This document shows positions 55,280 to 64,000 of a stretch of DNA of 64,000 nt, in pieces. Source of the DNA: Podocnemis expansa (lineage: Eukaryota > Chordata > Testudines > Podocnemididae); assembly GCA_007922195.1 (NCBI GenBank), contig ML681991.1, forward strand, positions 47,476,743-47,540,742, written 5' to 3'. The notes under the pieces are model-generated. The model was not told the DNA's origin and did no database searches. It saw nothing but the letters and a program-made list of their open reading frames with translations. How positions within the stretch are numbered: the first letter of the stretch is position 1; each line of letters opens with the position of its first letter. Position numbers and translations under genes: made by a program.

Positions 55280-56449
55280 CTCTAAGTGGTCTAAAATCAA
55301 TAGGGTAATGCAGCCTGCATGAAAATTTGCTGTGCTTCCTGCTGAGACTGACTAGGGTCATGACCCAAATGAAGGGATTCCCCAGATCCAGCCCCATAAC
55401 TGAACAGAACAGCCAAGCTCAGGGTGCCCGTGTTTTTCAATTTTGTACAGAGTTAAGGGTCAGACTTGAGCCGTGATTAGCACCACAGAGTCTCACCCTG
55501 CCCACCCACTTCAGAGGACCAGACACATACTAATCCTTTGGGGGGAGCAAAGCTGAAAGTGATGTGAGACAGAGAGTTAATCTCTCGCAATAGGAATGGA
55601 ACATGTCCCAGGCTCACACCCCACAGGATTAACACTGGGAATTGCAAAGTGGGCTCAGCTAACCAGGACTGGAGTAACTCCAGGGGTGTTGTTATGGCCA
55701 TGGCCAAGCTGGCTGGGCCCAGGGGGATCTGGGGCAGACCAGGCTGGCTGGATACACAGTTCAGTTGGATGTGGGGTTTCGTTTCTGTCTTCCCAGGGAG
55801 CACCTGGCTCTGGGCTGCATTCCCAGCCCCACCCCCAACTGACATCAGCTATTGGGCCCTGCTAGTCCCACACCGCCTACCCCTGCACCAGCTCCTGTCA
55901 CATTAACAGTGCAGTGTCCTCTGGTGCTCAGGAGCTTGGGGTCTCAGCAAGAGCAAGCCAGAAACTGGGTCAGATGTGGCCCTAATGGAGCTGCTGTCAA
56001 TCCCTTGGCCTGGACCTGTCCCAGATCAGCCCAGGAAGGTAGTGAAGCCTCACAGCCCCAGCCCTTGACTGGTTGTCAGTTGGTGGATGGGATGTCCCTG
56101 ATCTCTGTGGTCTGGGATGGACTGTTCGCCCTGGGATGATGTGGAAAGCCCTGCACTCAGAGGAAGTTTCACAAGCTGGGTTGGGGCAATGGGTTAACGG
56201 ATGGTGACTTCATTGGCCAATGGGATGTGCCAAGAACTTCAGGGTCTCCACTGTCAGCCACTGCTTTCTGCTCCCTGGGATGTCATTATGGTATTGGGGG
56301 TGTGGGGCACTAAGGGGGGGGGATACTGCCCGGTTAACAATATGATATAGATTTGGGAAAAGGCTCGTCAATGTGAGTGGTGGTATCAGGAGCTTACTGT
56401 GCAAGACATGGACGTGAATAGTCCAGCTTTGCTCAGCACATGTGTGACC

Positions 56450-56955
56450 TCAGCTGGCATGCAGGGGTCCCCAGTTGTGGGTGTCGCACCTTGGGAGTGA
56501 TGTGGGAGGAATCAGAAGAAGTCCAGAGGGGAGCAACAAAAAGGAGCAAAGGTTCAGAAAACCTGTCCTGTTAGGAACGGTTCAAAAAACTGGGCAGGTT
56601 CCATCTGGAGAAAAGAAAACAGAATGAGAACCTGAGAACTCTCAAATATCGTAAGAGCTTGTGTAAAGAGGGATGGAATCAGTGGTTCTCCATCTCTGGC
56701 AAGGCAAGACGCAAGGGGTTTCATATGTCATAAGGGAAAGGAGGTTAGCTATAAGGGAAAGCTTGCTTCTTCTCAGGAGAGTGACACATTGTAACAGGCA
56801 CAGGAGGCCACAGAGTCCCTGATGGTGTTAGTCTGTTAAAAAGAAGTTTGAAAGCCTCCTGTCAGGGCCAGTTTACGGTTACTGGGTCCTGCCCCAGTGC
56901 AGGGAGCTAGACTTGATGGTGTTCAGCCCCATGTTTCTGTGCTTCTATGGCTCTA
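56450..56955 (+). mobile_element. CR1 LINE 3' fragment (duplicate of 14.6 kb)
   Basis: GTCCAGAGGGGAGCAACAAA, AACTGGGCAGGTTCCATCTG and AGCTAGACTTGATGGTG match the 14600-15060 copy in order. Confidence 0.8.
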
Positions 56956-57230
56956 CAGTCCTTTGGGACAGAGCCCCAAAGACAAGAAAGTCTTTGACTG
57001 CAAGCACATAAGCCATTGTGTGGCAAACTGCAGATGAAACTTCTTTGCCCCCAGATTCTCCTTCCTGATACACATCCACAACCACCAGCATCTGGGGCCC
57101 CAGAAACACACATTTCCTGCACCCTGTTCCCCAGTGTCCACTGACCCACCCACAGGGCCATCCCTAGGGGGGAGCGGGGACCAGGGCGAATCTGTTTGTG
57201 TGGGGCCCCCCCATTTTAAACTTTGCAGTG

Positions 57231-57774
57231 CAATGTTCCCTCTAAGCTAGTGGTTCCCAACCTGTGGTCCGGGGACACCCAGAGGTCCACAGACACTTTG
57301 CAGGGGGTCTGCAGAGCCTCTCGCTATCTGGGGCTGGAATCCAGCTACAGCCCTGATGCTCCCTGCCAGGGCTGCCTTTCCCCGTCTGCGGCTGTATCCT
57401 GGCAGGGGAATGGAGCCACAGCAGCTCCCAAGCAGGGACAAGGACAGGGGACCACAGCTGCCGCGGCTCAGCTCCCCGGTGGCGCAGGCAATGGTGGTGG
57501 CAGCGCTATTCACCAGCTGTCCCACTGGCCCATGCAGGCCAGATTACATAATCAGCCGGGGAGGTCTGCAAAGATTTTTTTTTTTTTTGTTACAAAGAGG
57601 TCCCCAGCCTGAAAAAGGTTGGGAACCACTGCTCTAAGCTGATGATGCAGCTGAGCAATTTCCCTGCTGGTTCTCCAGACCCCAACAGGCTTCTTCCCTG
57701 CTGCCCGCTGGCTCCCCAATAACTTGTGCACCCATAACTTGTTCAGCTGCATCATCAGCTTAGAGGGAACACTG
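57231..57774. mobile_element. hAT-type MITE, second nesting level
   Basis: Ends CAATGTTCCCTCTAAGC and CATCATCAGCTTAGAGGGAA with CACTG. Same family as 28156-28344. It is split by another MITE at 57248-57631. Confidence 0.8.
57248..57631. mobile_element. hAT-type MITE, third nesting level
   Basis: Ends TAGTGGTTCCCAACC and GGTTGGGAACCACTG, flanked by a perfect 8-bp duplication CTCTAAGC (57240-57247 and 57632-57639) taken from the host MITE's terminal repeat. Confidence 0.88.
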
Positions 57775-58436
57775 GGCAGTGTCAATTTTTCTTTAATAAA
57801 ATCATAAATTTCTAGCCCTCAGGCTAAAAAGTTGCAGCGAGAAGCAGAAAAACATGACCTGACTTTATCCTAAAGGCTCAAAACCCAGAAGTCAGAGAAA
57901 ATAGCTCCCCCCCCATTTATTATTTCTTTAAACATCTCTTTATTATTAAGTGAGTTTTAATGATATATTTAAGCCAGACTAGTGACTATTTTTGATGTTT
58001 AGGGTAGGCAAAACTGAATGTGTCATGGTGATGTTTCATCAGCCTCACAGCCAAGTGGACAGGAGCATCTGGAGGTACTCTTCTTTGTGGTTCTGGTTTT
58101 CTGTTCAAGATGGGCACACAATTTTACAAGTTTAATAATTTCTTAGATCAAGTTTTTGTTAAATTGAAAATTCAGAGAGAGAGAGATGCTATTTTTGGAT
58201 GATATCAAGAAATAAATTCAGGTCCTCTCTCACCTTAAAGCACTGGATTCCAACTGTCTCATGTATGTTATTTCCTTTATGCAGCCTGACTCTCTCCTTT
58301 TCCATCTTATTTTAATATATGTATTCATACATTCCTCATTGCTTTGCAGGTGATCTAAGTAATGAGACTCAGGTACTCTTTGAGGATGAGAGGAAGAAAC
58401 AAGGGACCTTTGGCCTCGTCTCAGATACCCTGATGT

Positions 58437-58540
58437 AAAACAAACAAGGAGCCTTGTGGCACTTTTAAAAGCTAACGAATAAATAAATTTGTTAGTCTTT
58501 AAAAGTGCCACAGGATTCCTTGTTTGTTTTTGCCCACAGT
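58437..58540. mobile_element. Penelope-type terminal inverted fragment
   Basis: ACAAACAAGGAGCCTTGTGG with its complement CACAGGATTCCTTGTTTGT about 80 bases on, joined at AAATTTGTTAGTC. The ribozyme part is deleted. Confidence 0.6.
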
Positions 58541-60014
58541 TGCTTTCCTCTTTGCCATGCTTTGGGACTGGTGGTCTGACTGCAATCAATGACAATGGGG
58601 CTTATTTACAATGCAGAAGGAAGGACAAAAAACTTCTTTAATGCATTGATTGATGGCCATTAACCCTAAAAACCCAGTATTTCCATATGAGTACTAGCCT
58701 GGGGTCTTCTCTCTCAGATATAATAGATCATTATCTGCACAGAGAAGTTTGCTCAAAAAGACATCCCTGAAGACTGAAAACTCTTGTTAAATGTAGAAGG
58801 AAAAAGGTTCTTTAATATCTCAAACACTTTCTGGAGATGCTGATGTAAATTCAAAGAGAAGGTCCTGTTTTATAAAGGTTGGGGATGTGACATTCTCCTA
58901 ACTTTGTCCCCGTTTGCTTGACTGAGGCTGGCTCCATAAGTTTTATCTCAACACTTGCCCTTTCTCTTCCCCTCAGGGAGCAATTGTGGCAAGGTGGCTG
59001 CCTGTCTGAATTCTCTTCCCCCTTACCTGACCAGTCAGAGCTGCTCCCTAGTCCCACAGCTTGAAAAAGCTCCCTGCTTCCTTACTCCAGCCAGCTGTGT
59101 GGGATCCCCCAAAAGTGCGAGGCCCCCCAAAGCGCGGGGCCTAGAGCGGTTGCCCCTCCTGCCCCCCCTTAAGGACGGCCCTGCCTGCCCAACCGAGGGC
59201 AATGCTTGGCTCCAGAGCCCATGGGGCCTGGTCCACCCTTGTAGATAACAGACCTGGATTGCTTTTCCTACTCTGGTTCTCCCATCTGCATCTGGATTGG
59301 GGCCAGGTGCCCCTAAAGAGGAGACACCCTTGATTTCAGCACCCAAACTCCTCAGTAAGCCAGATTTCTTGATCTGTGGGCTAATCATGGTCACTGCTCA
59401 GTAAAGGGGCCTGGCCCCTAAGCCCCTTCCTTCCCTGGTTCCTTTAAACAGCTTAGTCATAGGTCTAAAAGATCCCCAGGCTTTGAGAGGTACAGACATA
59501 CAGTGGCACCTATGAGTTCCTGAACACACCAACTTGTTCTGCTCAGGCAGAGAAGGGTTTTATAGCAAGAAGCAGCAAAGAAATAAAAGTGAGCGACAGC
59601 TTCCAAGGCACCACCTGGGACAATCATTTCCCCACAGTCTGCTCCCAGTGCCTGATGGCGCAGTTGGAAAAGGTCAGATGTGCTTAGTAATGGGCACTGG
59701 AACAACCAGGTGTGTTTGGATCCTGCTCAGACAAGTGAGTGATGGGCTTAAGCTGAGGTTCTCAAAGCCAGTTGTGGGGGGACAAACAGCCAGATTTTCA
59801 CGTGTCCGTGGCAACTGGGCACAGTTAAATCCCCCTGTAGGTCTCACACAGTTGGGAAAAGGGGAGATATCGAATGTCCCTTTGGTGAATCCTGGCAGGC
59901 TTTGCCCAGGAAGGACAGGGAGGGGGCAGGAGAGGACCCATCAACAGGAGAAGGAAAATTAGAGATCAGGAGATGCCCTGCTCCCAGCCTGTGGCCAGCA
60001 CCTCAGCCCTATAG

Positions 60015-60397
60015 GACTCTGAAGAAGCGCAGGCACTGAACCTAGGCACAGGTCTCATGGCTCCTGCTGCTCTTGGTCATGCCCCTTTATTTACAGCACT
60101 TTCAGATGAAAGAGACCAGCTCCCATGTGGTGAGGTGAAAGTGGGTGATGCTGTCACAGATGTTGCCGTGGGCATGCTTCCTTCCATTGCTGCAGATGGT
60201 GCATGCCTAGCTGGTGGAGGCATGGACAAAGATGATCATGGCCTTGGAGACAGGGCAGGTCAGTTCCTGTTGCTGCATTAGTCTGATGTGTTGAGTCAAC
60301 AACTGCTCGTAGCTGGTGCTTCACTGAGCTGGGCCAGGCCACCAGTCAGCAGGACAAAAGGCATAAAGAACATGGAGTGGGGTTCCCTCTGGGCCAT
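60015..60397 (-). pseudogene. RNase A family pseudogene, copy of the 16 kb gene
   Basis: The minus-strand ATG at 60397 starts MAQREPHSMFFMPFVLLTGG and a LAQLSEA end of signal peptide. A frameshift follows. In another frame YEQLLTQHI is joined to LMQQQELTCPVSKAMIIFVH, so the segment containing the first mature cysteine is deleted. Stops then follow (after VHASTS, after VSFI and after KCCK). Cysteine 2 is Ser and the Lys41 motif reads SKAMIIF. Near 60040 a last trace reads SRSHETCA before a stop. Position and flanks match the 16109-16510 gene in the segmental duplication. No functional product is possible. Confidence 0.87.
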
Positions 60398-60559
60398 GCC
60401 TGAGTTGCTGCAGTGAAGAGACAGGGGAGATGAGTGGAGAAGACTTGTAGCAGGGATCTGCCTCCTTTCTGGAACCTCATTGGGCCAACCCCTCCCATCA
60501 TTCCCCCCATCCCACTCCAACCCCTACCTCCTCTTCTCCCAGGGCAGTGAGGTGGGACT

Positions 60560-61240
60560 ACTTGGATTCAGAGCAACTACTATTAACCCACCAGACACTG
60601 ACCCAAATGGTATTAACTGACCCTCAGCAAGTCTAGGGCTCAGATTAAATGCAGGTTTCTATCTATTAGAGGAACGAAATTCTGGAACAGCCTCCAAAGG
60701 GTCCTGTGAGGGTGAGAAACCAAGCTGCCTTCAAGACTGAGCTTGATAAGTTTATGGAGGGCATGGAAGGATGGGACAGCCTAGTCTGGCAATTGACTGA
60801 TCTTTGACTCGTTGTAGTAAATATGCCCAATGGCCTGTGATGGGATTGGGATGTTAAATGCATGGATTGGGGGTCCTGAGTTACTAGAGAATTCATTCCA
60901 GGTGTCAGGCTGGTGAGTCTTGCCCATATGCTCAAGGTTTAGCTGATTGCCAGATTTGGGGTCAGGAAGGAATTCTACCCCAAGGCAGATTGGCTGAGGC
61001 CTTGTGGGATTCTTTGCCTTCCTCAGCAGCTTTGGGCAGGGATCATTTGCTGGTGGATTCTCTGTGCCTTAACATCTTTAATTCATGATTTCAGAACTTC
61101 AGTAACTTAGTCTTAGGTTAGGGGTCTGTTTCAGCAGTGGTTACATGACGTTCTCTTGCCTACATTGTGCAGGAGGTCACTAGATGACCATAACAATCCC
61201 TTCTAACCTTAAAGTCTAAGAGTCTCTGGGGCCACACGGG
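60560..61240 (+). mobile_element. CR1 LINE 3' fragment (duplicate of 16.65 kb)
   Basis: AACAGCCTCCAAAGGGTCC, TTTGACTCGTTGTAGTAAAT, CATTGTGCAGGAGGTCACTA and CCTTAAAGTCTAAGAGTCTC follow the order of the 16650-17295 copy. Confidence 0.8.
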
Positions 61241-62330
61241 GGCACTTAAGTTGCACAGCCAACACTAGGAAGGGATCCCAAATCTTTTGGGGTGCTTAGG
61301 GTACATAAATTGGAGAATCCCTTTCCATCTGTGATGGATTCGGGAGACTCGCTTGGACTAGCCCAGGATGTTGTGGGCTAGGCCTTAATTTCTCTTGCTT
61401 TCTGTTCGTGTATTCTGGTGGTGGGACCTGGGTATGTGATTATTAGAAGGACCACTGGAGGACAGATGGGTTCCTCCCAGCCTCACATAAGCAGATTTCA
61501 TTAGTTCCAAAGTGCTATAGGACTCTTTGTAGATTGTATTAGGACTTTAATCCCCACCCAACTGGATACACAAATTGTGGCAGATTAAGACCAAGGGCTG
61601 GTGGTCCCCTGCCCTGAGAAAAAAGACAAAAGACTAGGGGAGGGGTCAAACGATGGGCTGGGGGGAGAAGGGCAGTGCTCTGGTGTGGGGGTCTAAGGGA
61701 AGGGATCCCCAGAGAATGGCTCCCCACCCCTCTTGGGGGTTTGCTGCTGTAGCCTCTAGTTAATTTGCTAGCCAGTCTTCCATGCTGTGAACCTGAATGC
61801 AAATAAACCTGGCTTCAACACTGGTTGGTAATCACTCATATTGCAGCGGCAGGGTGCATGGCCCATTGGGGCTATGGAGGGATTCCCCAGAACCCTGCAA
61901 AGGGGGGCTCCCACAGAGGGAGTCTCTGACAGAGCAGGAGTGCTAAATCCTTCAGAGTCAAATGACAGAGATGAATTTTCAGGTGTGAGCAAAGTCCGGG
62001 GTGGCCAATCCCTCCCAAGGCACTTACATCATGTCTGACTGTGCCAAGAAGAGGGTATGTGCTTAGAGACCCAGGAGGATTAGGGCAGACTCCATTGGGG
62101 CAGAGTCCTGATTTGCAAGGAGAAGAGAGGACCAGAGCATGATTCCTGTGGGGTTCTGTCACACCATCTACTTCCCATTGCTTACCCCTCACCCCCTTCA
62201 ACATGCAATTCACCATCAGCTGGCTGATAGACCCTGTTCTGTAACAGAGATTCCCTCAGCCCTCCAGCAGCAAGAATAGAAACCCAAACCTTTCCTCCCT
62301 GCTTTCATCAGCTACAGCCTATGTATCTTC
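61241..62330. other. no gene seen
   Basis: Intergenic part of duplicate copy 2 upstream of the dead RNase. It appears to contain extra sequence (about 61340-62160) with no counterpart in copy 1 that I can name. Confidence 0.4.
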
Positions 62331-62650
62331 TTTCCCACATACAGAGATAAAATCCAGGAGTCCTGGCTCCCTTCTCACACTTTCATTAAACCACAAGATT
62401 CTCTTCCCCTCTGACACCAGGGGCTAGAACCCAGGAGTCCTGGCTCCCCTCTTGACCTCTAGCCACTAGACCACTCTCCTTCCCTCAATCGAAATAGACC
62501 ACACATAGAGTTGGGTTAATAATGTTTTTCTGTAGGTCCAAGCAACTGAAAACAAGATTTGTCTTAGGTCAAAGAACACTCACATTTTTCAAAAAATTTC
62601 TCCAAATGAAAAGTCAGCTAAAAAGGAAATGTTCCATTTGGTCCTGTGGT

Positions 62651-63722
62651 CTCCCTCAGAGACAGATAGGAGGGATGGGCCACTTCAGATGGTTGGAGTC
62701 AGAGTCATTCTGTACATCAGACCAGAAGTCAGCGGGCAGAGCATGAAGTATAAAGGAAGACCCAGGAGCTCAATCTGGACCTAATTGATGGAGGGGAAGG
62801 ATTTCTTTTCATAGCTGAGAAAAGACTGCATCTCTTTGGCTATAAAACTATCTTCATGACAAGTGTGTTTACACAGACTCTAAACCAGCCTGTGAAACAT
62901 CTATCTTTTTTTCTGCTATGTTTTGAAAAGATGGATAAACATGGTGTGTCCCAGGGGCATTGCTGGATAAGAAAAAAGATCTGGGACACAGGCCCAAGCC
63001 CCACCCCCAAATCCCACATGTCTGAAACATGCTGTGTTGGATGCCTTTATATACCTGAAACAATTTAATAGTAATGGAGTTAATTTAAACATGACTACCT
63101 GCTGGGCACTTCCTGGTGGTGGTACTGGGGAATTACTCTCAACTGGTCCCTACCAGGTGCTCAGTGCTCTAACTCTTCCATGCTGAACTCTGGTCTTGAG
63201 TCCACTTCTAGGACATTAACCCTCTGGCTAAGTCCTCTAAGTCCACCCCTTCCAGTGTGAGGTTCTATGCAAGGGTTGCAGACATGAATTAAAGTCAACT
63301 AAAATTAAAGACAAGTCAGTTAGTCACTAAGTAAAGTCAACTTGAGGGTTGCAGGCACTAATTAAAGTCAATGACTAGTGAGCTTCCCCACATTTGGCTG
63401 TCTGGGGGAGGGGCCAGGGCCCACACTCTTCTCTGGGCCACAGTTTCCCTCAGTTGTGGCACTGTCTACCACCTCCCACCAGTCTGTGTCTCAGTCTGCT
63501 TCCTCCACAGCCTCCAGTCACACACAGACCCTTAATGCTGTGGAATTCAGCTGCTGTTCCTGACACCCTCACCTCTAGATTGCTGCTCCAGCTCCTGCCA
63601 TCTGCCTCTGGTCTATTGTCTTGGAGTCCCAGCCACAAACCTGGAGGCCTAGGTGTCACAATTCTTGCAGTGGGCAGCATTACAGTCAAGTTAACTGTAG
63701 CATAGCCCTCTCAAAGGATGTT
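62651..63722. other. no gene seen
   Basis: 62800-62910 resembles 23883-23985. The remainder has short local repeats (AATTAAAGTCAA) at 63285-63370 and no coding feature. Confidence 0.4.
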
Positions 63723-64000
63723 TCATCCCTCCTCTGCTACACAATGATGCACTATGAATGTATACACTGATGAGCAGATGGCAGCTCTATCCATCTTCTG
63801 CATGAGGAAAGCCACAGACAAGTGTTGGGCTCTAGTGAAGTGTAATGCCCCCAGTCCCGGGAGTTGTATCTTGGCTTGTTGGTAGCTGGTCCTAATGCAG
63901 GTGATGATCCATGATGATATCCACTGGGATGACACCAGCTGGCTCCTCTTCTGGTTGATGATGGCCACAAAGAGCTGGGTCGATTGGTCCACTTGATGTA
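63723..64000 (-). pseudogene. DIRS-like tyrosine recombinase fragment, runs off the window
   Basis: The minus strand encodes QLFVAIINQKRSQLVSSQWI, SWIITCIRTSYQQAKIQLPG, LHFTRAQHLSVAFLMQKMD (the His-x-x-Arg box) and CSSVYTFIVHHCVAEEG. Block by block it parallels the C-terminal recombinase of DIRS-A (QLFMAVAEHKRGQPVTTQCI, HSTRVQVSS, SSVQTFMMHHVIVQQ). The expected nucleophile position is His here as well. It is open to the window edge; the rest lies outside. Confidence 0.72.

Larger units (their letters stand above)
57153..59183. mobile_element. hAT-like element of about 2.0 kb inserted in duplicate copy 2
   Basis: Inverted ends CAGGGCCATCCCTAGGGG and CCTTAAGGACGGCCCTG. Flanks CCCACCCA and CCTGCCCA match at six of eight positions, and the empty site is visible in copy 1 (ATATGCCCAACCTGG near 15258). 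No transposase is seen. The interior hosts two nested MITEs and a Penelope fragment. Confidence 0.75.
55345..62650. repeat. segmental duplication copy 2
   Basis: Counterpart of 13555-18010, lengthened mainly by the hAT-like insertion at 57153-59183. It contains the same two CR1 ends (56450-56955 and 60560-61240), a decayed poly(A) region at about 59560, the broken RNase and tRNA-like minisatellite units at about 62330-62500. Confidence 0.85.

Noticed and set aside
1..64000. CRISPR arrays, operons or prokaryotic mobile systems
   Set aside because: The window is vertebrate: introns, SINEs and LINEs throughout, and no regularly spaced identical repeats with unique spacers.

Overview
This is a vertebrate genomic window, most likely from a turtle. 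The evidence for that is a cluster of RNase A superfamily genes of reptile type, set among CR1 LINEs with ATTCTATGA-type 3' tails, a tRNA-derived SINE carrying a CR1-like tail, Penelope-like and DIRS-like retroelements, many hAT and PIF/Harbinger MITEs, and old MIR-like SINEs. The species call is an inference from repeat content and from the look of the RNase proteins. No search could be run.

Gene content. Every host gene I can support is a single-coding-exon RNase A family member on the minus strand, arranged head to tail. There are seven loci. 1261-1641 is a pseudogene cut off by a SINE. 7560-8003 is intact with all three catalytic residues. 11127-11570 is intact and very basic, but the C-terminal catalytic His is Ile. 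16109-16510 has Lys41 changed to Arg and a stop before the last strand. 36037-36483 is intact, angiogenin-like, with a complete triad. 53924-54397 is a pseudogene of the 36 kb gene. 60015-60397 is a badly broken pseudogene of the 16 kb gene. Each has, or retains traces of, a splice acceptor just upstream of the ATG. This fits the family layout of a non-coding exon 1, an intron in the 5' UTR, and the whole protein in exon 2. A TATA box plus donor gives a credible exon 1 for the 11 kb gene and a weaker one for the 7.6 kb gene.

How the cluster grew. A block at about 13.55-18.0 kb (CR1, RNase, CR1, tRNA-like minisatellite) recurs at about 55.3-62.7 kb, where a 2 kb hAT-like element has since landed. 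A second pair is the 36.0-37.6 kb unit and the 53.9-54.9 kb unit. Copies of the duplicated units have decayed, so at most two or three RNases remain plausible enzymes or secreted proteins.

Repeat layout. 22.1-23.7 kb holds a 5'-truncated CR1 with 501 open codons. 26.1-28.0 kb holds a broken hAT transposase gene of the ZNF862-like type. 28.3-35.3 kb holds a degraded DIRS element (gag, RT-RNase H, tyrosine recombinase), split by a 2.7 kb hAT-type composite with a perfect 8-bp target duplication. 40.9-44.7 kb is G-rich minisatellite and MITEs. 45.8-46.9 kb is a Penelope-like element with a GIY-YIG endonuclease remnant and a hammerhead-like motif, interrupted by a Harbinger MITE that contains a 400-base assembly gap. 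48.2-53.6 kb is a second DIRS-like element that landed inside a hAT MITE; about 3 kb of its interior I cannot explain. The window ends in a third DIRS recombinase fragment.
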